Shown here piece after piece: positions 11,824 through 20,528 of a stretch of 64,000 nt of DNA (position 1 is its first letter; each line of letters begins with the position of its first letter). The notes under the pieces were generated by a model that ran no database searches, had not been told where the DNA came from, and saw only the letters and a list, made by a program, of their open reading frames with translations. The stretch is taken from contig UBNQ01000023.1 of assembly GCA_900466875.1 (NCBI GenBank), forward strand, positions 310,001-374,000, read 5' to 3'. The translations under genes and the position numbers were made by a program. The stretch comes from Hyphomicrobiales bacterium. Its GTDB lineage: Bacteria > Pseudomonadota > Alphaproteobacteria > Rhizobiales > Rhizobiaceae.

Positions 11824-11835
11824 GTCGGCGCCGAC
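11824..11835. promoter_or_regulatory. Perfect 12-bp palindrome upstream of hupB
   Basis: GTCGGCGCCGAC lies about 40 bases before the hupB ATG, in the region expected for the promoter or the transcription start. An 11/12 identical palindrome (GTCGGTGCCGAC) lies upstream of rkpA. It is a candidate operator; no regulator is assigned. Confidence 0.35.
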
Positions 11836-11874
11836 TAATCGAGTCGTTCCAAAACCGTAGAAAGGGATGGAAAC

Positions 11875-12153
11875 ATGAACAAGAACGAGCTGGTTTCCGC
11901 AGTTGCCGAAAAGGCTGGTCTCTCCAAGGCTGACGCCGCATCCGCCGTGGACGCAGTATTCGAAACCGTACAGGGCGAACTGAAGAACGGCGGCGACATT
12001 CGTCTCGCTGGTTTCGGCAGCTTCTCGGTATCCCGTCGCGAAGCCTCCAAGGGTCGCAACCCGTCGACCGGCGCAGAAGTCGATATCCCGGCTCGCAACG
12101 TTCCGAAGTTCTCGGCCGGCAAGGGCCTGAAGGACGCTGTCAACGGCAAGTAA
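11875..12153 (+). CDS. hupB: DNA-binding protein HU-beta type
   Basis: A 92-residue histone-like protein with the full HU fold: N-terminal helices, the GFGSF turn, and the beta-arm with the R-x-x-R-N-P intercalation segment (GRNPSTGAEVDIPARNVPKFSAGK). It bends and compacts DNA as a dimer. AGAAAGGGATGG before the ATG is the SD. It is a single-gene unit directly after lon, as is common in proteobacteria, and is closed by a strong terminator. Confidence 0.96.
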   Translation: MNKNELVSAVAEKAGLSKADAASAVDAVFETVQGELKNGGDIRLAGFGSFSVSRREASKGRNPSTGAEVDIPARNVPKFSAGKGLKDAVNGK

Positions 12154-12186
12154 GCCGTATCTGGCGGTTTGCCGCCATTGGTTCGA

Positions 12187-12213
12187 AAGGCCCGGTCTGT
12201 ACCGGGCCTTTTT
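12187..12213 (+). terminator. Rho-independent terminator after hupB
   Basis: A 10-bp perfect stem AAGGCCCGGT / ACCGGGCCTT with loop CTGT is followed by TTT. It lies 33 bases after the hupB stop. Confidence 0.9.
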
Positions 12214-12336
12214 CGATTCTCGGGCCGCGTTGCGATCGCGATGCGCCTGTATTTTCCCTCCACAGCCATTTGTCATTGCGCTGTCACGCAATTGACCCAA
12301 AAGCGACTGTCTCTTGTCATCCTTGGAGGGGTCCCC

Positions 12337-14526
12337 ATGACACTCACTTTCCGCGCCGCTTTGACGGCAGCGTTGCTCGCCTCTGTCGCCGTTCCGGCCA
12401 GCGCCGAACAGGTTTTCAACCGCATCGCATCTTTCCCGGTCGCCTCTAACTTGCCCAAGGGCGAGGACAAGGCCACATCGTCGGAAATCATCACCGCGAC
12501 AGCCGACGGCAATACGCTGATCTATTCCGACGCGCCGGGCGGCACGATCGGTTTCATCGACATCACCGACGCCAAGGCACCGAAGGCCGGTGGTTCGCTC
12601 GCCATCGACGGCGAGCCGAATTCGGTTGCCGCAGCAGGTCCGAAGGTTCTCATCACCATCGACAAGACCGAGGACCTGACGAAGCCGGCCGGTCAGCTCG
12701 GCGTTATCGACATTGCCTCGAAGAAGCTTGAAAATACCTGCGATCTCGGCGGACAGCCCGACTCTGTCGTGGTTTCTCCCGACGGTACGTTTGCCGCCAT
12801 CGCAATCGAAAACCAGCGCGATGAAGACCTGAACGACGGCGCCCTGCCGCAGCTCCCAGCCGGCGAACTGCTGATCGTATCGCTGAAGAACGGCGTTCCG
12901 GCCTGCGACAGCATCAAGCGCGTCGACGTCACCGGCCTCGCCACCGTTGCCCCGGAAGATCCGGAGCCGGAATTCGTCAACATCAATGCCAATGGCGAGA
13001 TTGCCCTGACGCTTCAGGAAAACAACCACGTCATCATCATCGATTCGAAGACCGCCAAGGTCACCAGCCACTTCACGGCGGGCACGGTCGATCTTGAAGG
13101 CGTCGATGCCAAGACTGATGGTTCGCTCAACTTCTCCGGCAAGCTTACTGCCGTTCCGCGCGAGCCTGATGCCGTCAAGTGGCTCGGCACCGATCGCCTC
13201 GTCATCGCCAACGAAGGCGACTACAAGGGCGGTTCGCGTGGCTTCACCATCTTCGACCGCTCCGGCAAGGTTGTCTACGACGCCGGCATGACGCTCGAAC
13301 ACGAAATAGCCCGCCATGGCCATTTCCCGGAAAAGCGTGCCAAGAACAAGGGCATCGAGCCGGAAGGCATGGAAGCCGCCATCTTCAACGGCCAGCAGTA
13401 CTTCTTCGTGCTCTCCGAGCGCGGTTCGATGATTGCCGTCTACAAGGATACCGGTGGTGAGCCTGAGCTCGTGCAGCTTCTGCCATCTGGCATTTCGCCG
13501 GAAGGTGCCGTTGCCATTCCGGGCCGTAACCTGCTTGCGACCGCCAATGAAGCCGATCTCGGCGAAGATGGCGGTGCTCGTTCGCACGTGATGCTCTATG
13601 AACTGGCGGAGGGCGAAAAGTCCTACCCGACACTCGTTTCCAAGGATGTGGATGGCAAGGTCATCGGCTGGGGCGCTCTCTCCGGTCTCGTCGGCGATGC
13701 GGAGAAGGACGGCACGTTCTACGCCGTTTCCGACTCGGTCTACGCCATGCAGCCGTCGATCTTCACCATTGACGCCACCAAGAAGCCGGCCGAAATCACC
13801 AGCGTCCTGCGCATCACCCGCAATGGCCAGCCTGCTCAGAAGCTCGACATCGAGGGCATCGCGCTCGACGGCAAGGGCGGTTTCTGGCTCGCGTCGGAAG
13901 GCGACAGCTCCAAGCTCGTCGGCCACGGCATCTACAACGTCAATGCCAAGGGCGAGATCAAGACCGAGATCGGCTTCCCGGCTGAATTGTTGGCCGGCGA
14001 AACCCGCTTCGGCCTCGAAGGCATTACCACGACGGGCGAGGGCGATGACCTGACGCTCTGGATGGCCGTCCAGCGCGAATGGAAGGACGATCCGAAGGGA
14101 CAGACAAAGCTTCTCACCTACAAGCCGAAGTCGAAGGAATGGGCAGCCGTCCGTTACCCGCTCGAAAAGGCCGAAAAGGGCTGGGTTGGCCTGTCTGAAA
14201 TCACCGCACGCGGCGATTATCTCTACATCGTCGAGCGCGACAACCAGATCGGCGACGCTGCCAAGCTGAAGAAGCTTTATCGCGTCTCGCTCAAGGACCT
14301 GAAGCCCGCAAAGCTCGGCGGCGAACTGCCGGTCGTTACCAAGGAAGAAGTCCACGACTTCCTGCCCGACCTGAAGAACACCACCAACGGTTATGTCGTC
14401 GACAAGCTGGAAGGTTTCGCCTTCGACAAGTCCGGCAAGGCCTTCATGGTCACCGACAACGATGGCGTTGACGATAGCTCCGGCGAAACCCTGTTCCTGC
14501 CGGTTACCCTCAAGGTCACCAACTAA
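12337..14526 (+). CDS. Exported phytase-like / beta-propeller esterase-like protein
   Basis: A 729-residue protein. ATG 12337 is chosen because TTGGAGGGG precedes it and it begins a clean 23-residue signal peptide ending ASA-E; a longer frame from 12169 runs through the hupB terminator. The mature chain looks like a beta-propeller in the N-terminal half (repeated I-D-I-T-D, G-x-x-D-S-V-x-V-S-P-D-G segments). A phytase-like domain follows at about 440-720, with the typical D-I-E-G-I-A and G-F-W-L-A-S-E-G-D pattern. Family members are annotated esterase-like activity of phytase family; true activity is rarely tested. It is probably periplasmic or secreted and is bounded by its own terminator. 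Confidence 0.8.
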   Translation: MTLTFRAALTAALLASVAVPASAEQVFNRIASFPVASNLPKGEDKATSSEIITATADGNTLIYSDAPGGTIGFIDITDAKAPKAGGSLAIDGEPNSVAAAGPKVLITIDKTEDLTKPAGQLGVIDIASKKLENTCDLGGQPDSVVVSPDGTFAAIAIENQRDEDLNDGALPQLPAGELLIVSLKNGVPACDSIKRVDVTGLATVAPEDPEPEFVNINANGEIALTLQENNHVIIIDSKTAKVTSHFTAGTVDLEGVDAKTDGSLNFSGKLTAVPREPDAVKWLGTDRLVIANEGDYKGGSRGFTIFDRSGKVVYDAGMTLEHEIARHGHFPEKRAKNKGIEPEGMEAAIFNGQQYFFVLSERGSMIAVYKDTGGEPELVQLLPSGISPEGAVAIPGRNLLATANEADLGEDGGARSHVMLYELAEGEKSYPTLVSKDVDGKVIGWGALSGLVGDAEKDGTFYAVSDSVYAMQPSIFTIDATKKPAEITSVLRITRNGQPAQKLDIEGIALDGKGGFWLASEGDSSKLVGHGIYNVNAKGEIKTEIGFPAELLAGETRFGLEGITTTGEGDDLTLWMAVQREWKDDPKGQTKLLTYKPKSKEWAAVRYPLEKAEKGWVGLSEITARGDYLYIVERDNQIGDAAKLKKLYRVSLKDLKPAKLGGELPVVTKEEVHDFLPDLKNTTNGYVVDKLEGFAFDKSGKAFMVTDNDGVDDSSGETLFLPVTLKVTN

Positions 14527-14549
14527 GAGATCGCCATCTTCAACAGGAA

Positions 14550-14582
14550 AAGGCCGGGTGTTTGCACACCCGGCCTTTTTTA
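14550..14582 (+). terminator. Rho-independent terminator after the phytase-like gene
   Basis: A 12-bp perfect stem AAGGCCGGGTGT / ACACCCGGCCTT is followed by a T-run. It lies 23 bases after the stop. Confidence 0.9.
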
Positions 14583-14638
14583 TTGCGGGCACCTACCTTA
14601 AGTCTGGCGTTCCCGATGTGTTCGCATGAGGCGATTCG

Positions 14639-15874
14639 ATGAGTTCCTTCCGCTTCATCCATGCCGCAGACCTGCATCTCGGCAGCCCCTTTCAGGGACT
14701 GGCGCTGAAAGATGCCGATCTTGCAGACCTCTTCATCGAGGCAAGCCGCAAGGCATTTACGGCGCTTGTCGATGAGGCCATCGAGCGCGCTGTCGATTTC
14801 TTCCTCGTCGCCGGCGACGTTTATGATGGCGACTGGAAGGACAACAAGATCGGACTGTTCTTCAACCGCGAAGTCGCGCGGCTGGAACGCGCCGGCATTC
14901 CGGTGTTCCTGCTGAAGGGCAATCACGACGCCGAAAGCGTGATTACCAGAACGATCACGCTGCCGAAGAATGTCAGCGAATTTCCGACCGGCAAGCCCGG
15001 CACCTTCAGGCTTGATCACCTCAAGGTGGCGCTGCATGGACAGGGCTTTGCCGAACGCTCGGCGAATGAAAACCTGGCACTCGCCTATCCGAAGCCGGAA
15101 GCCGGTTGGTTCAATATCGGTGTGCTGCATACCTCCCTTACCGGCCGCGAGCCGCATGCGCCCTATGCGCCATGCTCGGTCGAAGATCTTCGCTCCCGCG
15201 GTTATGATTATTGGGCGCTCGGCCATGTCCATGATTTTGAAATCGTGGCGCGAGATCCGCTGGTCGTCTTCCCCGGTAACCTGCAGGGCCGTTCGATCCG
15301 CGAAAAGGGAGCAAAAGGCGCCGTACTGGTGACGGTCGAGGATGGTCGCATCGCGTATGAACGCCTGATCACGGACAGTGCCCGTTTTGCCGAGCTGACC
15401 GTCGCGGCGGAGATTGACGACACACCGGCCTCCGTCCTGCGCCGCGTCGAGGCTTCGATCGAGCCGCTGGTCGAGGCCATGGAGGGGCGGCCGCTTGCAT
15501 TGCGTATCCGCCTGACCGGCAAAAGTCGTGTCCGCAATCAGCTTCTGGCAAAGGCGGCGGATTTCCGCGACGAGGTGCAGGCTGCCTGCCACCGCAGCCA
15601 TGCGGATATCTGGCTCGAAAAACTCGAGTTGCGGATCGAGCCCGTCGATGGACCGGCTGAGCGCAGCACCGGCACGCTGGGTCTGGACGGTCTGCTGGCC
15701 CTGGATGGCTTCCCGTCGGAACTGCTGGAGGATGCTGCGGCTCGTGTTGCAGAAATCGCCGCCAGATTGCCCGGTGGCAGCGGGGCAGGGGATCTGCCGC
15801 TCGGTGACGACCTCGATATGCTTCTGGCCGAAGCCCGCGACCTTCTCATTGCCCGTGCGGCGGAGGCCGGCTGA
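14639..15874 (+). CDS. SbcD/YhaO-type DNA exonuclease (metallophosphoesterase)
   Basis: A 411-residue cytoplasmic calcineurin-like phosphoesterase. The metal-binding motifs appear in order: HAADLHLGSPF near residue 8, AGDVYDGD near 57, KGNHDAE near 97 and GHVHDFE near 200. This matches the YhaO / Mre11-SbcD family of DNA repair nucleases. The next gene, 2 bases downstream, encodes a large ATPase with a coiled coil, so the two very likely form a Rad50-Mre11-like complex that processes DNA ends. GAGG lies before the ATG. It is closer to the YhaO type than to classical SbcD because of its long C-terminal part and its partner. Confidence 0.87.
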   Translation: MSSFRFIHAADLHLGSPFQGLALKDADLADLFIEASRKAFTALVDEAIERAVDFFLVAGDVYDGDWKDNKIGLFFNREVARLERAGIPVFLLKGNHDAESVITRTITLPKNVSEFPTGKPGTFRLDHLKVALHGQGFAERSANENLALAYPKPEAGWFNIGVLHTSLTGREPHAPYAPCSVEDLRSRGYDYWALGHVHDFEIVARDPLVVFPGNLQGRSIREKGAKGAVLVTVEDGRIAYERLITDSARFAELTVAAEIDDTPASVLRRVEASIEPLVEAMEGRPLALRIRLTGKSRVRNQLLAKAADFRDEVQAACHRSHADIWLEKLELRIEPVDGPAERSTGTLGLDGLLALDGFPSELLEDAAARVAEIAARLPGGSGAGDLPLGDDLDMLLAEARDLLIARAAEAG

Positions 15875-15876
15875 CC

Positions 15877-18800
15877 ATGCGTTTCGATCGTTTCGACATT
15901 CTTCGCTATGGCGCACTCACCGATCGCCAGCTGGTCTTCCGGCCGGACGCCAAGCTACATATCGTTTACGGACCGAACGAAGCCGGAAAATCCTCTGCAC
16001 TATCCGCAATCTCGGATCTGCTGTTCGGATTCCCCGAGCGCTCCGCCTATGGTTTTCTGCATGATGCAGGCGTTCTGCGCATCGGCGCGCAGCTGACGGC
16101 CCGCGATGGGCAGGCACTTTCCTTTCGCCGCCGCAAGGGGCGCAAGAACACGCTGCTCGGGAATTCCGACGCGGAAGAGAACCTGCCCGACGATGCACTC
16201 GCACCCTATCTGGGAAATCTCTCCCGAGATGTGTTCGAACGCGCTTTCGGCCTGAACTCGGATTCGCTCCGAGCCGGTGGTGAAACCATGCTGAAAAGCG
16301 GCGGCGAGATCGGCAGCCTGCTGTTTTCCGCCGCATCGGGCCTGACAGGACTGTCCAATCTGCGCAAGTCGCTGGATGTGGATGCCGACGCCATCTATTC
16401 CCAGCGCAGGTCTAAAGATCGCAGTTTCTACCAGGTTCTTGATGCCCATGACGCAGCCCGCAAGGCGGAGCGCGACAACGAGCTGAAGGCCGGTGACTGG
16501 AAAGCGCTCCTGAAGGAAGAAGCCGAACTCGGATCCGAGATCCAAACGCTTCAGCAAGGCCGTGAAGAAACCAAACGCGCGCTCGACCGCTTGCGCAGGC
16601 AGATCGCCCTTGAGCCCCTGCTGCGCGAACTCGAGCGTGAACGCGCGCTTCTTGCCCGGCACGAGGGTTTGGCCGACCTGCCGGACGGTTTTGAAGCCAG
16701 GCTTGCCGCCACGCTTGAAGCCCTAGATGAAAGCGCCGAAGCGCTCGCGGTATCCGAAAGCGAGGTCGCAAGGCTGCGTGAGGAAATGTCGACCATAAAG
16801 GTGGACGATGCCCTGCTTGCCGCCGCCCCCGATATTCTGGCCGCCTATGGCCGCAGCGGTGTCTATCTCAAGGCGAGGGAGGATATTGCCCGTGTTCGCA
16901 CCGAGGTCGATGATTTCGACCAGAAGCTGCTCCAGGCTTCTCGCCGTCTCGGTTTCAAGGAGTTTTCCCACCTTCAGAAGATGCAGCCGGCCGATGCCGA
17001 TCTGGTACGCCTTCGTCAATTGGTGGAGGAAGGCGGAGAACTCGATCGCGAGATACGGCAGCTTCGCAAGCGGATCGATGAAGAAGCCAGCGAGTTGAGG
17101 AAGCTGGAGGCCGATGTTCCATTGACGCGGATCGTCGACCCCAAGCCGCTGAGCGATCAGCTTGCCGCTTTGCGGCCCGAAATCGAGGAACTCGCCAATC
17201 TCGAAACGCTGAAGATCCGTGCTGCCAGGGCAAGAAGCGATCTCGACGCTGCTCTCGCACGTCTGGATCCGCCGGTGAAGGATTTCGGCCTTCTCATCTC
17301 CGTTCCGCTGCCGGACATGGAGACGCTTGTTCATCACCGCCGCCTGATCGAGGCCGCGCGACTGGAAAATGCACAGGCCGCACAAAATCTCGCAGCCCTG
17401 AAGGGCGATGCGCAGGATCTTGCGGACCAGTTGGCGCTTCTGGAAGGTGAGGGGAAGATCGTTTCGCGGGAGACGATCGCGCTTGCCCGGCAAAAGCGTG
17501 ACGGCCTGATAGAGGCTTTGGCCTCCGGTCCTTCCGACGCCACGCTGCAGGCCGCAAGATCGTTTGTGCAGGAGGCGGATGGGCTGGCGGATATGGCGCT
17601 TTCCGATGCCGAACGCGTTTCGCGTCACGCACAGTTGACGTTGCAGCAACGGAAAGTGGCCGACGCGATCACCGCGGCGGACCGCGCTGCCAAGGAAGCC
17701 GTCATTGCAGCATCCGATGCGGTGACCGAATTCGAGGATCTGTTTCATGCCGCCCCGGTGGCGCCCGGTGCCCCTGAGCGGATGATCGAATGGCGGCGCG
17801 CGGTCGATGGATTGATGGCGCTTTCCTCCGCCCTGAATGCGGCGGACGATGAATACGAGGTGTTGCGCTCCAGGGAAGACGCGCTGCGACCGGCACTTGC
17901 AGCGCTTGCCGATGCTGCCGGCGCATCCGCGGGTTTGCTGCCGCCGAGAAGCCTCGCTCGGGAAATCTCCGCCCGTCTGGAGGACATCGCTCGCCAATGG
18001 AGCGAGGGCCGAGCCATCGAGCGGATGCGCGACACGGCAAGCCATACATTGAGCCGGCTGGAAGCCGACGAGACGGATTTGCGCGCAAAGGCCGATCTTT
18101 GGCGGTCGGGTTTCGCCGCCGCAGCGACGTCCGCCGGACTTGCTGAAGACGCGACGATCGAAATGGCGCACGCTGCGCTGGATATCTGGCGCACGCTCCC
18201 GGACCTTCTTTCCGAGCGGGAGAACCGTGACCGCCGTGTGCGTGGCATGGCTCGCGACATGGACGCATTCGAGGCAGAGATCATGACCCTGTGCCGTGCG
18301 CTTGCACTGGACCTCGTTTCCATTCCCGCAGATGTTGCCGGTGGCATGCTGAATGACCTTGTCACCAAGGCGCGGGCTGCGGATAACCAGCGCAGGACGC
18401 TGGCGACCGCCCTGGAGCGGAACGACCTAGCCCATGCCCGTCATGCTGCCGAAACGTCCAGGCTTGAGGCCGACCGTAACGAACTCGCCATAACCGCTGC
18501 AGTTCAACCGGACGGGCTCGCCGCTGTTCTGGCAGATCTCGTGGAACGCAGAAGGCTTCTCGCGAGTGAGGAATTGTGCCGCAATCGCTTCATCGAACAG
18601 GCGGACGGACTTCAGGAAGGCGCCATACGCGTTGCGCTGGTCGACTTCGACAGGATCATCGCCGGCGCCGAGATCGAACGGCTGGAAGCTGAAGATAGCC
18701 GACAGGTCAACCGCCTTGCCGATCTGCGTGCGGCCGAAGCGGATAATCTGCGGCGGCGACAGGAGTTGGAAAAGGGCACCGGTGCCGAGCGTGCCGTATT

Positions 18801-19329
18801 CGAGAAACTCGCCGCTGAAGAAGAGGCCAAAGATCTCGCCCGCCGCTGGGTGGTTTTGAAGCTCGCAGGATCGCTCCTTGCCCATTCAATGGAAACCTAT
18901 CGCCAGCAACAGGCGGATCCGGTGATGACGCGCGCCGGTGATGTGTTTTCAGACCTGACGGGGGGGCGTTTCACCCGCCTTCTTCAGGTCTATGACGATA
19001 ATGACGACCTGCAACTGGCCGTCGAACGCAAGACCGGCGAGCAGGTGCCGCTTTCCGGGTTGAGCGAAGGCACAGGAGACCAGCTCTACCTGGCACTTCG
19101 GCTTGCCTTCCTTGAAGACTATTGCCGCCGCAACGAGCCGGCACCCCTGGTGCTGGACGATATCTTCCAGACGTTCGATGACGAGCGCACGGCGGCAGGC
19201 CTGCGTACGCTCGCAGCATCGAGCGGTGCGTTCCAGTCGGTCCTATTTACCCACCAGAAGAGCTTGCTGGATGCGGCGCAGCGCGAGTTAGGCGATGATG
19301 TCGATCTAGTCCGGCTGGATCGAGCGTGA
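15877..19329 (+). CDS. YhaN-type AAA ATPase with long coiled coils (SbcC/Rad50-like)
   Basis: An 1150-residue protein. Walker A GPNEAGKS is at residues 32-39. Long heptad-rich coiled-coil stretches occupy roughly 170-950. The C-terminal ATPase half has an ABC-type signature region (LSGLSEGTGDQLYLALRLA) and Walker B LVLDDIFQTFDD. This is the layout of Rad50/SbcC/YhaN proteins that tether DNA ends and power the partner nuclease encoded just upstream. No CxxC zinc hook is obvious in the middle, which fits YhaN rather than Rad50. The 3' end overlaps the convergent gene at 19306 by 24 bp. Confidence 0.85.
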   Translation: MRFDRFDILRYGALTDRQLVFRPDAKLHIVYGPNEAGKSSALSAISDLLFGFPERSAYGFLHDAGVLRIGAQLTARDGQALSFRRRKGRKNTLLGNSDAEENLPDDALAPYLGNLSRDVFERAFGLNSDSLRAGGETMLKSGGEIGSLLFSAASGLTGLSNLRKSLDVDADAIYSQRRSKDRSFYQVLDAHDAARKAERDNELKAGDWKALLKEEAELGSEIQTLQQGREETKRALDRLRRQIALEPLLRELERERALLARHEGLADLPDGFEARLAATLEALDESAEALAVSESEVARLREEMSTIKVDDALLAAAPDILAAYGRSGVYLKAREDIARVRTEVDDFDQKLLQASRRLGFKEFSHLQKMQPADADLVRLRQLVEEGGELDREIRQLRKRIDEEASELRKLEADVPLTRIVDPKPLSDQLAALRPEIEELANLETLKIRAARARSDLDAALARLDPPVKDFGLLISVPLPDMETLVHHRRLIEAARLENAQAAQNLAALKGDAQDLADQLALLEGEGKIVSRETIALARQKRDGLIEALASGPSDATLQAARSFVQEADGLADMALSDAERVSRHAQLTLQQRKVADAITAADRAAKEAVIAASDAVTEFEDLFHAAPVAPGAPERMIEWRRAVDGLMALSSALNAADDEYEVLRSREDALRPALAALADAAGASAGLLPPRSLAREISARLEDIARQWSEGRAIERMRDTASHTLSRLEADETDLRAKADLWRSGFAAAATSAGLAEDATIEMAHAALDIWRTLPDLLSERENRDRRVRGMARDMDAFEAEIMTLCRALALDLVSIPADVAGGMLNDLVTKARAADNQRRTLATALERNDLAHARHAAETSRLEADRNELAITAAVQPDGLAAVLADLVERRRLLASEELCRNRFIEQADGLQEGAIRVALVDFDRIIAGAEIERLEAEDSRQVNRLADLRAAEADNLRRRQELEKGTGAERAVFEKLAAEEEAKDLARRWVVLKLAGSLLAHSMETYRQQQADPVMTRAGDVFSDLTGGRFTRLLQVYDDNDDLQLAVERKTGEQVPLSGLSEGTGDQLYLALRLAFLEDYCRRNEPAPLVLDDIFQTFDDERTAAGLRTLAASSGAFQSVLFTHQKSLLDAAQRELGDDVDLVRLDRA

Positions 19330-20154
19330 TGAACGCGACCGTGGAAGATGCAGGCATTCGAGAGTGAAGGGCACGGTCGAGGAGCGCATCGGAGCCCCTT
19401 GCGACATCCGCATCGGCTGGTCGCAGGCTGAAACCGCAAGCACCTGCGTGATCAGAAGGTTGAAGCGGCGATCATCGTCTCTCTCTCGGTCGTAGCGGAT
19501 CCGGTAGCCCCCGAGCCTCGACGAAAAGCTGTTACCCGCCTTGATCCGGCTATCGAGATAACGGCGACTTTCCTGCGTCAGCTCAAGTCCGAAACGATCG
19601 ATGGATTGCACCGTCAGCCGGAGCATCTCTTGGTCATAGGCCGGATCGAGAAGATTGAGCTTGGCGCGGAACGTGCGGAACGTGCTGGACGATGTTCCCT
19701 TGATCTGGATGAAGAGCACGGAAGGCTCTGGCGACGCGCCGAGTTCCTTCGAAAGCAGGCATTCCCATTCCCCGCCGACGGCCTGGAAACTTGGCGCAGT
19801 CCCATCCTCGCCAATCCGTTCGCAACGCTCATGCGCCGTCAGCCGGGGGAGGAGGCTGAGCCTGTCGAACATGCCGATTGCTGGCTGGATGAGTCGCGGT
19901 GATGCGTCGACGACGAGTGTCGTGCGACGCGATTTCAACGCCGGGGGTGGTGAAGCGGCAAAAGGTCGCTTCAGGTATTCCTCCAGCCCGACCCATGCGA
20001 CGAGCCGCCGGTAATTGCGTCCGTCATTGACGGCGAGAACGATTCCCAAGAGCAGCATGAGGCCAAAGATCAGGAAAGCGCCGAACGCCTTTGCTGCTCG
20101 CCGCCGTCTTTGAAGGCGCACCAAAGGCGTCAGGAATTCCGCCTTGTCCGCCAA
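19306..20154 (-). CDS. Single-pass membrane protein of unknown function, paralog of the 32513-33355 product
   Basis: A 282-residue protein with a basic N-terminus, one membrane segment at about 22-42 and a large, probably periplasmic, remainder. No known catalytic motif. The core G-E-W-E-C-L-L-S-K-E-L-G-A, then V-L-F-I-Q-I-K-G, then F-R-A-K-L-N-L, and later R-F-N-L-L-I, recurs with the same order in the protein at 32513-33355, so they are paralogs. The start is TTG at 20154, with GGAG eight bases upstream. Divergent from the capsule export gene and convergent with the YhaN-type gene. A function linked to the capsule region is inference from position only. Confidence 0.75.
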   Translation of the reverse strand: MADKAEFLTPLVRLQRRRRAAKAFGAFLIFGLMLLLGIVLAVNDGRNYRRLVAWVGLEEYLKRPFAASPPPALKSRRTTLVVDASPRLIQPAIGMFDRLSLLPRLTAHERCERIGEDGTAPSFQAVGGEWECLLSKELGASPEPSVLFIQIKGTSSSTFRTFRAKLNLLDPAYDQEMLRLTVQSIDRFGLELTQESRRYLDSRIKAGNSFSSRLGGYRIRYDRERDDDRRFNLLITQVLAVSACDQPMRMSQGAPMRSSTVPFTLECLHLPRSRSSRSIQPD

Positions 20155-20411
20155 GGAAATTGCTCCGTTTCAGGTTCAAATGCCCTCAAGCTTTGGCATA
20201 TCGAACAGGTCCGTGTCCAAGTAAGATTCGCTGCAATGGTGAACGGAAGGCGACCGTCCGAACATCCGCCTCGCGATTTCGGCCTGCACGTTAACTACGT
20301 TAGTTAGCAGGCATTTAAGTTAAATTTTTTAGTTTCGTTTCTGAATATCAGCTTGCTGGTGACTATGGCCTTAAAACCGCACTGAATTTTATTTTCCGGG
20401 GAGCCCAAGCC
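20155..20411. other. Divergent promoter region upstream of the capsule export gene
   Basis: An AT-rich region relative to its surroundings. It contains AACTACGTTAGTT (13-base imperfect palindrome near 20293-20305) and a T/A-rich stretch at 20310-20345 suited to a promoter. GGGGAG at the end serves the leader ORF. No other gene seen. Confidence 0.4.
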
Positions 20412-20528
20412 ATGGTGCTTGTCGTTCGTCGTCCGGTGTGCTTTCAAGGGCATCAAATTACGGACCAGCGAGTGAGCTTAAGCTCTTATGCGGTCCCGAC
20501 TTGGAGTATCGAGATTTGGTTCGAGTAA
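20412..20528 (+). CDS. Possible 38-codon leader ORF overlapping the export lipoprotein start
   Basis: ATG 20412 has GGGGAG eight bases upstream. The frame runs 38 codons and ends TAA at 20526-20528, overlapping the TTG start of the export lipoprotein (20516) by 13 bases in another frame. The SD used by that TTG lies inside this ORF. The layout suits translational coupling or a leader peptide. The peptide (starting MVLVVRRP, ending EIWFE) is not recognised and may simply be chance. Confidence 0.35.
   Translation: MVLVVRRPVCFQGHQITDQRVSLSSYAVPTWSIEIWFE

Noticed and set aside
20412-20528. Frameshift in the export lipoprotein gene as explanation for the overlapping frames
   Set aside because: The TTG start gives a complete, well-formed lipoprotein signal with its own SD, so no frameshift is needed; a leader ORF or chance frame is the simpler reading.
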